The notes below the pieces were generated by a model. It was not told the DNA's origin. It did no database searches and saw nothing but the letters and a program-made list of their open reading frames with translations. The position numbers were made by a program, and so were the translations under genes. Shown piece after piece: positions 9,045-17,949 of a DNA stretch of 64,000 nucleotides (position 1 is the stretch's first letter; each line of letters starts with the position of its first letter). Origin of the DNA: Polytrichum commune (taxonomy: Eukaryota > Streptophyta > Polytrichopsida > Polytrichales > Polytrichaceae); contig OX485803.1 of assembly GCA_950295325.1 (NCBI GenBank), forward strand, positions 66,047,554-66,111,553, in the 5' to 3' direction.

Positions 9045-9050
9045 CAATCA
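9042..9050 (+). promoter_or_regulatory. TAG CAA TCA: candidate stop-codon readthrough site
   Basis: The only in-frame stop between methyltransferase and RT is TAG followed by CAATCA. This fits the type I readthrough consensus known from tobamoviruses, UAG followed by CARYYA. A random six-base match has a chance of about 1 in 512. It would let ribosomes make mostly Gag-protease-methyltransferase and a minority of full Gag-Pol. The later TAG at 10083 is followed by AGTCGG and does not fit. Readthrough itself is inferred, not shown. Confidence 0.6.
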
Positions 9051-10085
9051 CAGGCTGTGCTGGCACCAAGTGGCAATCCTTCTATGAAGAAGGAAACCAC
9101 GGAGTTTGACGATTGGCCAATTGAAGTGGGGCCAAAGCTTACTAGTGCCGAAGCACGAAAGGTACAGGCATTTATTCGCTCTTACCGTAATTGTTTTGCC
9201 TTTAGTCTTCATGATCTTGAAGGATATAAAGGTAAACCTGTTCGTATTCAACTCGAGGACGACCACCCTATTTTCAGACGGCCGTACAGACTTAGTACCT
9301 CTGAAAGGTTGGGTGTTCAAACTCGATGTCAAGAGTTATTGGCAGCGGAATTGATTGAACTCTCCAATGGAGAGTATGCTTGTGCCACGGTTATGCCGTC
9401 AAAGAAGGATATCTTTGGCAACTGGACGGAAAAACGGATATGTGGTGATTATCGTCCAGTCAACCGCAAGACCAAGTCGGATCGATATCCAATGCCGGAG
9501 GAGTTGTTTGATGCACTAGGATTTTCTAGAATCTTCAGCACTTTGGATTTGAGGTCTGGTTATCACCAATTACCTTTGTTGTTGGGTGATCGGGTGAAGA
9601 CCGCATTTTGGGGAATTGATAAAGATGGCAAGGATCAACTTTATCATTGGAAATTTCTGCCATTTGGTCTCAAGAATGCACCAGCTGAATTTCAGCGGGT
9701 GATGGACCAATTATTGGCTGGTTTGCCGTTTGCTAGATGTTACATTGATGATGTTATCATCTTTAGTAGCAGTCCACATGATCATGTGAGACATTTGCAA
9801 GCGGTATTTGAACGACTTCAACGGTGGGGACTCCGTTTACATCATGGAAAATGTAAGTTTTTCCATAATCAATTGCCCTATTTAGGCCACATGATTGTTA
9901 CTGGCGGTCTTGGTGTGCAACAGGCGAAGGTGGATGCTTTGCACAAAATTCCCGCAGCTAGTGATGTATCACGGCTTCGTGCATTTCTAGGATTGGCAAA
10001 TTATTATAGGAGGTTTGTCAAAAACTTTAGTTTGATTGCCAAACCTCTTACCATTCTCACGGGGAAAGACCAACCATGGATTTAG
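9045..10085 (+). CDS. pol: Reverse transcriptase
   Basis: Same frame as the methyltransferase C-terminus; the first ATG-like start is annotated only for convenience, since translation probably enters through the TAG at 9042. Ty3/gypsy RT motifs appear in order: RRPYRLS, ICGDYRPVNRKTKSDRYP, FSTLDLRSGYHQLPL, TAFWG, FLPFGLKNAPAEFQRVMD, the catalytic YIDD at 9741-9752, KCKFF near 9852, and the connection motif LRAFLGLANYYRRFVKNFS. It copies element RNA into cDNA. The frame is cut by TAG at 10083-10085, in a position where relatives usually have tryptophan (PWI then a stop before SREQQQTFDTLK). This is most simply a TGG to TAG nonsense mutation. Confidence 0.93.
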   Translation, partial: QSQAVLAPSGNPSMKKETTEFDDWPIEVGPKLTSAEARKVQAFIRSYRNCFAFSLHDLEGYKGKPVRIQLEDDHPIFRRPYRLSTSERLGVQTRCQELLAAELIELSNGEYACATVMPSKKDIFGNWTEKRICGDYRPVNRKTKSDRYPMPEELFDALGFSRIFSTLDLRSGYHQLPLLLGDRVKTAFWGIDKDGKDQLYHWKFLPFGLKNAPAEFQRVMDQLLAGLPFARCYIDDVIIFSSSPHDHVRHLQAVFERLQRWGLRLHHGKCKFFHNQLPYLGHMIVTGGLGVQQAKVDALHKIPAASDVSRLRAFLGLANYYRRFVKNFSLIAKPLTILTGKDQPWI

Positions 10086-12182
10086 AGTCGGGAACAACAA
10101 CAAACATTTGATACATTGAAGCAGAGGCTCGGTTCAGCGCCAGTGCTTCGACGCCCGGATGTGTCTAGAGCTTTTCAATTGCACACGGATTGGAGTGCAG
10201 TGGGATTGGGAGCGGTATTGACACAGAAAGATGAAGAGGGAAAGGAATATGTGATGGCTTATGCATCTAGAAGTAATAATAGTGCGGAATCTAATTATTC
10301 TTCTTATGAAGGCGAGGCCTTGGCGGCCGTTTGGGCCAATGCACATTTTCGACCTTATTTGTATGGGCAGAAGTTTACTTTGGTGACTGATCATCAGCCT
10401 TTAAAATGGCTTATGGAATCAGATAAGCTCACCGGAAAACTTGCTAGGTGGGCATTGTTACTTCAGGAATATGATTTTGAAGTTGTTCACCGAGCAGGAA
10501 TTGCCAACTTGGATGCAGACGGATTGTCTCGCAATCCAAGTCCTTCAGATGAGGATTTAACTGGAGTCAGGTGGCATGGAGATTGTGATCGTGAGGCAGT
10601 GCCGGGTTGGCATGCTGCCACGTATCTCACAATGATGTCGGGATTGGCTGCTGAAATCCTTGTGGAAGAGCAAGATGAGGAGATTGATAAATCTCTCGTT
10701 GTTAGTAATGTGTGGGAAGACCAGGCAGTCTTGCACAAACTTCAACAAGGGATATTTCCTCTTGGACTATCTTCTATGGAGCGAGATAGAGTTAGTCACC
10801 GGATAACAAGGTTTCGTTGGGCAAACAGCTTGTTATTTCGTGTGTGGCCGAACGGAACGAGGCGCATCGTTCCAAGGCCAGATCAAAGAGCTTCTTTGGT
10901 GCGGCAAGTGCACGAGGAGCTTGGACATTTTGGAGTGCGAAGGACGCACTCTATGTTGCGCAACCAATATTGGTGGATTGGTATGTATCAACAGGTTGCC
11001 ACTTATGTTTCTCGGTGTGAGGTATGTGACCGGGTCAGGTCAAGTTTTAATATTTTGTCACCTCAACTTCAGCCTTTACCTATTATGGGCTTGGGATATC
11101 GTTGGTCTTTGGATTTTGCCGGACCGCTTACTATCACTCCACGTGGTTCCAAGTATGTGCTTGTAATGGTGGAGCATTTTAGTAAGTGGATTAAACTCGT
11201 GGCTATTCCCCAAAATTCCTCAGAATTGGCGGCTATGGCATTTCTTGATCGAGTTTTGGCACGGTTTGGAGCACCTGCAGAGGTGTTGACGGATCAAGGG
11301 AGAGAATTCCTTGGATCTTTCGAGGCTTTGTGTACCAAGGCTTTGATTGATCATCGGACAACTTTCAGAGATCACCCTGAGGCAGATGGCTTAGCTGAAC
11401 GAGTTGTTCAGACAGTTAAGTGGGGTTTGCGGAAGTATGGATTGCTTCATGGCAACCATCGCGATTGGGACTTGATGTTACCATGGATAGCAATGGGTTA
11501 TCGTTTCAGCAGGCAAGCATCTTTGGCATCCTATAGTCCTTACCAACTCTTGTATGGACGGGAACCAATTTTACCTAGCTCGGTGCGAGAGAAATTGGCT
11601 CCCGTGGTAAACTTGGATGATCCAGATGTTTGGGCTCAATGTCTTCATGACCGAGCAGCGTTCTTCCAAAAGGCCATGCCTATGGCTATGGAGAACTTAA
11701 ATATTGCTCAACATCGTGATACATTACGGTATGCCCGGATCCACAGTGGAGCTTATCGACCTCAGGTTCGTAGATTTTCCAAGGGGGATTATGTTTACTT
11801 GCAACGGGAGGCGCCTACGACATTGGATGTCAAGGCTGGGCGCACGATTTTGCGGGTAAAAGATGTCTTGCCAAGTGGTATATTATTGCTTGAAGGCAAT
11901 GATGGACGGGAATGTCGTGAGCATTCAAAGAATTGTGCTCCATGTCACCTTCCCATCGACGGCTCTGTGCATCCCGAGTTGGCGGTTGTACCACAGGGTC
12001 TGCCTTGTTATGTTTGTGGAGAGAAGAAAGGAGCTGCAACAATGTTATTGTGCGACCAATGTCAACGTGGATGGCACATGGCATGTTTGACACCTCCCAT
12101 TTTTACTCTTCCTTCTGGCAATTGGGTTTGTCCTCGTTGTCGGAAAGCCTCTCATTCCGTGGCCGTTAATGGTCATGATTGA
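10086..12182 (+). CDS. pol: RNase H, integrase and PHD finger
   Basis: Continues the RT frame after the TAG at 10083; first ATG at about 10116. RNase H spans roughly 10180-10540 (TDWSAVGLGAVL, YEGEALAAVWA, TLVTDHQPLKWL). Integrase follows: zinc-binding HHCC with His codons at 10911 and near 10926 and SRCEVC near 11011, then the DDE core with Asp in SLDFAGPL near 11112, Asp in TDQGREF at 11292-11294 and Glu in DGLAERV at 11397-11399. A region resembling the GPY-type C-terminus (KGDYVYLQ, DVLPSGILLL) precedes a PHD finger at 12006-12140. The protein ends VAVNGHD. Integrase inserts the cDNA. The PHD finger occupies the place where many plant gypsy elements carry a chromodomain and may guide insertion to particular chromatin. 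Confidence 0.93.
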   Translation, partial: SREQQQTFDTLKQRLGSAPVLRRPDVSRAFQLHTDWSAVGLGAVLTQKDEEGKEYVMAYASRSNNSAESNYSSYEGEALAAVWANAHFRPYLYGQKFTLVTDHQPLKWLMESDKLTGKLARWALLLQEYDFEVVHRAGIANLDADGLSRNPSPSDEDLTGVRWHGDCDREAVPGWHAATYLTMMSGLAAEILVEEQDEEIDKSLVVSNVWEDQAVLHKLQQGIFPLGLSSMERDRVSHRITRFRWANSLLFRVWPNGTRRIVPRPDQRASLVRQVHEELGHFGVRRTHSMLRNQYWWIGMYQQVATYVSRCEVCDRVRSSFNILSPQLQPLPIMGLGYRWSLDFAGPLTITPRGSKYVLVMVEHFSKWIKLVAIPQNSSELAAMAFLDRVLARFGAPAEVLTDQGREFLGSFEALCTKALIDHRTTFRDHPEADGLAERVVQTVKWGLRKYGLLHGNHRDWDLMLPWIAMGYRFSRQASLASYSPYQLLYGREPILPSSVREKLAPVVNLDDPDVWAQCLHDRAAFFQKAMPMAMENLNIAQHRDTLRYARIHSGAYRPQVRRFSKGDYVYLQREAPTTLDVKAGRTILRVKDVLPSGILLLEGNDGRECREHSKNCAPCHLPIDGSVHPELAVVPQGLPCYVCGEKKGAATMLLCDQCQRGWHMACLTPPIFTLPSGNWVCPRCRKASHSVAVNGHD
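12006..12140 (+). other. PHD finger domain at the integrase C-terminus
   Basis: A complete C4HC3 zinc pattern: CYVC, CDQC, GWHMAC, then W-V-CPRC, with normal spacing and the hallmark Trp before the last Cys pair. PHD fingers bind histone H3 tails, reading K4 methylation state or unmodified H3. The tract before CDQC (TMLL) lacks an obvious aromatic-cage tyrosine, so binding to unmodified H3K4 is at least as likely as to H3K4me3; that is inference. Confidence 0.9.
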
Positions 12183-12614
12183 GAATTTTGTGGATGTTTA
12201 CCTCATGTTTTAGTGGTGAAGTTGTTATTTAGTTGGTTGGAAATTTTATGGAATTAAGACCATATTTAAAGAGTTATCCAAGAATTCAACATTAAATGGT
12301 TGAAGGCGATTAAGGATGGGGCTCAAATTGCACCCAGCCTATAGTTCTTGGATTACTTTCTCAATCATGAGTTTAATTCCTTAGATTACCACTACCCAAT
12401 TGAATATGTATAGATGTAGCAACAACTTCATCATGTTCAACAACTCTACCGATGAGTGTGTATGTTCCTAGCCGATTGGAGGGGCTCCTTATCTGCTAGT
12501 GGGGGCACTTGAAGAGGTGGTTGTTTAGCATTTTAGTTTGCTATTTTATTTTGCTAATTGATGTTGACGACGACACTCGATCTGTTGTGTTTAACGATCT
12601 TAGTTTACACGACA
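12183..12614 (+). other. Retrotransposon 3' region with possible polypurine tract
   Basis: 432 bp from the last stop to the MITE junction. AGTGGGGG at 12499-12505 resembles a polypurine tract, which would leave about 107 bp as the remnant of a 3' LTR ending GACA. That stretch has no counterpart that I can see in the 5' leader, so a normal LTR pair is not supported. The rest is AT-rich, without genes. Confidence 0.5.
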
Positions 12615-13075
12615 ACTTCAAGAACTCTCATTGGTGGAAAAGGCGGAGCCGGGCCGAGTTTGCTTCACACTACGCTGGAGGGACCAACGGAGTGTGTGAA
12701 TGCAAGATGGATGTAGTCTCTACATGGATGAATTCCTACGTGGCATCAAATGGATCATGTTTCATGGTCATTTGGACTATTTTCAAAAACCATCTTTTGG
12801 AGTTAGGTCTAACACAAAATTGGGAGGTCATGGCACTCCGAACAGTCACAACCGTTGACGTATTCTATTTTATCATGTGTGAGGAACCGCATGAATAGAA
12901 ATTCATTGAAATATCATTTGGTTGAGGGCCCGAATACATATGACTTCACACTACACTTGAGGTCCGTGACCACACTACATGATTTTGGAGGTGTCTTGGG
13001 ATAGTCTTTTGACACTTTCTTTTGGGCTCGCACGATTTCATGGTCACGGCTCTGGGCTCGTGTGTGAAGTGACCC
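12615..13075 (+). mobile_element. MITE family A, right fragment split by the retrotransposon
   Basis: Continues the fragment ending at 3425: ACTTCAAGAACTCTCATTGG matches the family sequence at the expected place. It ends GTGTGAAGTGACCC with TTA following at 13076. The left flank of the joined element is TGA, one base different from TTA. Combined length is about 506 bp, equal to intact copies. Confidence 0.85.
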
Positions 13076-13078
13076 TTA

Positions 13079-13200
13079 GAGTATATACCTCAAATTCATA
13101 AAGAAAAAAACCCAATAGTTGTCAACATGTGACCGGTTGGACTTGGAAACACTAGGATCTCAACCAATTGTGCCCAAAATTTTCTCCCTGGGCACAGGGC
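13079..13200 (-). repeat. Dispersed repeat family R, right part of the split copy
   Basis: Resumes the repeat broken at 3380: ACCTCAAATTCATAAAGAAAAA, then GACCGGTTGGACTTGGAAAC and CCAATTGTGCCCAAA, in the same order as the unbroken copy at 49738-49960. This makes a three-level nest of repeat, MITE and retrotransposon. Confidence 0.7.
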
Positions 13201-15039
13201 AGGGCTGCCCCAAATTGAGGTTGCATAATACCTCAGTGCCTTTACCATATTATCTATTTATAGGTTGACAATGCTTTTTTATATAATATTAGATTCTGAA
13301 ATCCCGGATTTGAAGGAAATTTTAAAATTTCCATTTTAAAAAATAAAATAATAATTCCATTTTTTTCAAATTAAAACTTTTATTGGTGCCGAAATGGTAA
13401 AGGCATCACGGTTTTTTGGACTATTAAGTACCTTAATTATCTTAATTAGTGTGTGTGATACTATTGTAATTTCCGAAATATACACTATTTTTTGCCAAGT
13501 CTCAAAATTGAAGAAGGTTGAAATTTTAATGGGAGTTCATGAATACATGTTCATTTACCATACATTCCACAAAAACTAATGTGTGTTTAAAGGTGCTTGC
13601 AGTGTGTGAAGGGCACCTTCAACCTTCCAGCCTCAGACGGTGTAACCCGCTGCTAAACCAGTTTACATGGAAGTTACTCCCACCAAAATTAGATCTTCTC
13701 TCTAAGTCTCGTGAAGGTGTTTGCATTCTTCTGTGTCTCAATCCCGTAACATATAGTTCCAATGTACTTAGAAATTCTCTAGGAGTAGTTGATCTAAGTT
13801 CACAAGTTTATGTTCCCCGAAAGCGTCCTTAACCAGAAACACGTAAATGCATTCTCAATATCTCTTAATAAATTTCTAATGAATTCTTAATGTGTAAGTG
13901 CCTTTAGAACTCAAGATAATGTTTCCTCAAAAGTGTAATGTCACGGTTAAGTGTTACGAGGGAAAACGCTCCTATACAATATCTTTCATGGTTGAAAACA
14001 TTCACAATCCTATTTATCCATTCAAGTTCTTATAACATATCTCTTGTTCCTTTCAAGTCTTCAAGCATCTTGCTCAACTTCTCTATAAGGCAAGCATACT
14101 CCCTCGCTAAGTCAAAACAACCTAATTCATAGAATGTTCTTCATTTACTCTCTTAGAATATTTTATCATTCCCGTAAGTCTAATAACTTCTAGGATCACT
14201 CCCCATTATTTCATGGTTCGAATGTCCATTCAATTATCTCAATCCAAGTCACGCTATCCAATTTACGCAAGCATATACCCTTGCTAAATTAGATCTCTTG
14301 GGTGCCTATTTGGTTATGTTTACGGCCTTGAATTAAATCCTTAGTTCATCCACCTCAAATTCCCTTTCTCATGTTCAAAATCTAACCTCAAGGAAGAATA
14401 ATATCTCTCAAATTCCTTAGGGCATCTCACTAAGATATGGCTTAAGTAATCCCTTCATGTATCCCTCAATTCCTTACTCATTACTTTTTAAGTTATTCTT
14501 AGATTGATATGAGGTAAAGGTTCGATATGAGGTCTTGATATAAAGGTATGATGTGGTGGTACATTGATTTGCCTAATTGACGAATCCTCTCCCTCTTATG
14601 ATTATGCTCCTACGTCATGCGGAGGTGTAATTCCAACAACTCAAGTTCGAATGATGGTTAGGTATGTAGACAATGTAATATCCTTTTTATGCTTAAGTGT
14701 AATTACATTCATCAATCAATTCCAATCATGTTACATATAAGTTACTTCTCTTAATCGTTTCCTTCGGTGAATTTGTGTCCACTTTCCTAAGGTCTTTGAA
14801 GTTCCCGCAACTCCAAAATCATGTGGCCTCCTCGGTAATTTTAGTTTATTTTCTAAGCCTTTAATCGTCCCGCTTCGGCACGGAAATCCCAACCTCGCCC
14901 GCTTGAGTAATAATACTTGGCGAGTTCGATTCGTTGCCGCGGTTGATTGTATTGTTTCCACGAAAGTTCTTAAGTCCGAATGCCCTTCGGTGCCTCACGT
15001 CTCGGATTAATTCTCTAATTCCTAAGCTAATTAATCACC

Positions 15040-15165
15040 ATAGGTGCCTCACGTCTCAACAAAGTCCGAGTTCGGACACTCATGCCTCACGTCTCAACAA
15101 AAGTCCGAGTTCGGACGCTCAAGCCTCACGTCTCAACAAAGTCCGAGGTCCGGACACTCATGTAT
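15040..15165 (+). repeat. Tandem repeat of about 44 bp, three copies, in the solo LTR
   Basis: GCCTCACGTCTCAACAAA followed by GTCCGAGTTCGGAC recurs three times just upstream of the TATA-like box at 15214. Each unit holds a short inverted repeat (GTCCGAGTTCGGAC). Arrays of this kind in LTRs often act as enhancers; that role is inferred. Confidence 0.75.
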
Positions 15166-15628
15166 AATATTCGGGATCAAATGAAGTGTATTAGGGCCCT
15201 CTAGTGGCCTCCTTATATAGTCTTCCACATCTAGATTTTTGTAAGATTTCTTTAAATGTCAGCTGTGTCTATTTTTAGCACTGAATCTAATTTACAGTCT
15301 GAATTTAGAGTTTTAATCTAAATTCCTAAATCTATATTGTTTGAAATGTACCTCCTACCTACATAACTTTTCATATCACCTAGTTGGATTTCCATCCATC
15401 CTAATTCTATTTTAACATGTGCTCCTAAACGGGAATAGGACCGCGCCTCTACGCTTCTCAAAATGGTCCTATTTACATTCACTGTCCGAGCCTTAAACCA
15501 GTTCGTCTCTACTTCCGTTCGGCCGTCCCGAACCGGCTTGCTAACTTCAGGGCCCGATGGCCGTCCCCGTCCTCAAATAGGCCCCGTTTCCACTGTCCCA
15601 TTTAGTTCCCTCTCCTGTTGGTCCCTCA

Positions 15629-15785
15629 GGCTTACTGGCCGCTTGGCTCTCGGGCTGGGTCCTCTCTTCGCCGGTCCCGCAGCTCCTGCCCTAGTCCCTT
15701 AGCTCTTACTGGCCGCATGCTCTGGGTCCTTTCTTCGTTGGTCCCGCAGCTCCTTCACCGAACTCTCACCCCTTCACTGGTGGCT
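15629..15785 (+). repeat. Imperfect duplication, about 78 bp, near the LTR end
   Basis: TTACTGGCCGC, then GGGTCCT, then GGTCCCGCAGCTCCT occur in the same order twice, starting near 15629 and 15708. This is the C-rich 3' part of the probable solo LTR. Confidence 0.6.
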
Positions 15786-15846
15786 CAACTCCTCGTCTTC
15801 CTCGCATCGCTTCCTACTGGTGTGATGAGGGTGTCTCTACACAGTG

Positions 15847-16391
15847 CAGTAAAAAAAATTATATGCAAACACATGCTTTGTCAAGTGCTACGATGAATAG
15901 GGTTGGTACTTTCAGTGCATAGTACTCCTAGAATAGTATTTTTAATGAATATGGTAGTATTGGGACAAACATTACTTCCTAGATCTTTTGGTGGCAATAC
16001 TTTCATAGCGTAAAGCAATTCAATATCACCTTTGTTAATTTCCCTTACACACATTATTAGCCCTCCATCACGTACTGGAACAATCAATGTAGTCTCACAT
16101 TGAGTAGGCTCACTACTACACTTGTTTATGGTACTTAGCGTCACTTACAATTTGGAATCATGCAATGCTAAGCTAACATTTTGCTACATATTTCAATTTG
16201 AAGTGATTAAAGTCAAAATACTTTGTTTGGTTATTTTCAGAATATAAATAGCATTCAGTGGTAAAATATAGTACATGTAAAAAGTTACAACAATGTGTAA
16301 TTTTAAATAGTAACATTGTGACATTCTGTGCCATAGACAGTGGAGTTTGACTAACATCACTGTCCTAACATTTTGTAGATATTCAACATAA
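15847..16391. other. Intergenic, no gene seen
   Basis: AT-rich DNA between the solo LTR and a MITE. Short open frames are unrelated to any family I know. Confidence 0.3.
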
Positions 16392-16890
16392 GGGCCACTT
16401 CGCACACGAGCCAAGAGCCGAGACCATGAAATTGTGAGAGCCCAAAAGAAAGTGTCCAAAGGCCGTCCCAACACACCTCCGAAATCATGTAGTGTGGTCA
16501 TGGATCCTCAAGTGTAGTGTGAAGTCATATGTGACCAAGCCCGCAACCAAATGCTATTTCCATGAATTTTTATCCATGCGGGTCCTCGCACATGGTAAAA
16601 TAGAATAAACCAACGGTTATGAGCATTCGGAGTGCCATGGTCTCCCAGTTTTGTGTTAGGCCTACCTCCAAGAGGTGGTTTTTGAAAATAGTCCAAGTGA
16701 CCATGAAACCCGATCCATTCGATGCCGTGTAGAAATCCATGTAGACTTTACATCCATCTTGCATTCACATACTCCATTGGTCCCTCAAGAGTAGTGTGAA
16801 GTGAACTTGGACCGGCTCCGCCTTTTCCACCAATGAGAGTACTTGAAGTGTAATGGTCACAGGCTCTCAGTCTCGTGTGTGAAGTGGCCC
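16392..16890 (-). mobile_element. Harbinger-type MITE, family A
   Basis: Full-length 499-bp copy in the opposite orientation to the one at 1270. Termini are GGGCCACTTCGCACACGAGC and CTCGTGTGTGAAGTGGCCC. Perfect TAA target duplications sit at 16389-16391 and 16891-16893. This copy is among the clearest for defining the family boundaries. Confidence 0.9.
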
Positions 16891-17107
16891 TAAATACTCT
16901 CACGTTTTGTAATAATAACTGCACTATTGGACAAAATCACAATGTTAAATAGATTCCTGCCATACATTAGTAATAAAGCGCACTCACACAACAATAATAG
17001 ACACATCTACACAACCTCATGTGTCAGTTTGTAAATTTGACGGTATCTTGGAACCATGTACTTAGTCACAATATATAGAAGGTCATACTAATAACCTAAG
17101 ACACAAT

Positions 17108-17581
17108 GGAGTTATCCGTAAAGTAAGCTGGTGTTTTGACAGATTTTGAGTGCACTATTCACACAAACCCATGGAAACGCCAAGTAAGGCTCTTGAATTC
17201 CGGGGCATAATACACAAGGCCAGGGTTTAGGGTCAGAGCTGGTCTGCTTGTTTTTGGAGCTGGTCTACAATCCTTTAATTTCTCCGGATTTAGGCTGCGA
17301 CAAATTTGGGGTTGTCCCCGCGGACTTTGCCCTGCCTTGTTAGTGGATCTTCTTTGTTGGCGAAACAGGAGAGGGCCCTCTGACAAAGCGACGCTAAATT
17401 CTCGGGGCGCGCTCGCAACACAGGAGCAATCTTTTTTTTTCACCATTTCCGGTCCCTCAAAAGATTTGTGCATGTGTTTTTTTATAGCTACAGACACCTG
17501 CTCCACTTTTAGGGCCTGTCACACAATTTTCTCAAATCCAGGCCCAAAACCCTCTCTTCAGCTCACTTTACGGATAACTCT
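17108..17581. mobile_element. TIR element, about 474 bp
   Basis: Begins GAGTTATCCGTAAAGTAAGC and ends with the near-perfect complement GCTCACTTTACGGATAACTC, with AAT on both sides. The interior has open frames without recognisable protein similarity. The superfamily is uncertain. Confidence 0.6.
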
Positions 17582-17606
17582 AATGTAACATTATTCAAGC
17601 CCCATA

Positions 17607-17949
17607 CTAGATCACATTTTCATTTGGCTGGGGCCCGCCCCTCCCACGTCGCCTCCTTCAGTGTCTGGTCTTCCTGTCTGCATCCGCATGGGAACTTTTC
17701 CTCGTTGGGAACCAATGTGACAGTACGCGGTCACTTAAGGCATTACGTTCCATTGGCATGTGAAGGAACTCCGTCAATTAATGTGGGAATAATGAAAGTG
17801 ATGGCAGCTTGAATGTTTGTATTTCTGACCGGGTATTGTCACATTGGATCCCAACGAGGAGGAGTTCTCACACAGGTGTGGGTAGGAAGACCGGGTGGTG
17901 AAGGAGCCGTGGGAGGGGCAGGGCCCAACCGAATGGAGATGTGATCTAG
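17607..17949. mobile_element. Fold-back element with arms of about 125 bp
   Basis: The left arm (17607-17732) and right arm (17825-17949) are imperfect reverse complements. Matching landmarks are CTAGATCACAT, GCCCCTCCCACG, GGTCTTCCT and CTCGTTGGGA. The spacer is about 95 bp. If transcribed it would form a long hairpin. No protein-coding capacity. Confidence 0.65.

Larger units (their letters stand above)
3426..12614 (+). mobile_element. Ty3/gypsy-like retrotransposon encoding a cytosine DNA methyltransferase and a PHD finger
   Basis: A 9189-bp insertion whose limits are set by the MITE it interrupts: ACTT at 3422-3425 and again at 12615-12618. It starts TGTCACGTGA and ends CACGACA, so its termini are TGTC and GACA. 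Coding order is Gag, zinc knuckles, protease, C5 methyltransferase, RT, RNase H, integrase, PHD finger. RT before integrase places it with Ty3/gypsy-like elements. I found no direct LTR: the 432 bases after the last stop do not resemble the first 432 bases of the insert. This copy is defective, with frame changes near 5992-6010 and 8152 and an in-frame TAG at 10083. DNMT-bearing retrotransposons have been published from dinoflagellates and charophyte algae; I know of no standard plant family with this domain set. Confidence 0.9.
13605..15841 (+). mobile_element. Probable solo LTR, 2.2 kb
   Basis: The segment begins TGTGAAGGGC and ends TCTCTACA, so it has TG...CA termini with TGT/ACA symmetry. 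It is flanked on both sides by CAGTG (13600-13604 and 15842-15846), a 5-bp duplication of the size LTR retrotransposon integrases make. There is no internal coding sequence. A TATATAG box lies near 15214, preceded by tandem repeats and followed by a C/T-rich, likely transcribed tract, as expected of a plus-strand LTR promoter. Solo LTRs arise by recombination between the two LTRs of one element. No second LTR or pol is present nearby. Confidence 0.7.

Noticed and set aside
12499-12614. A 107-bp 3' LTR following the AGTGGGGG tract
   Set aside because: No matching 107-bp sequence was found in the 5' leader, so an LTR call is not supported. It is recorded only as a possible remnant.
15040-15165. 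CRISPR-like array
   Set aside because: The three units are contiguous, with no unique spacers between them, and lie in a plant LTR; it is a plain tandem repeat.
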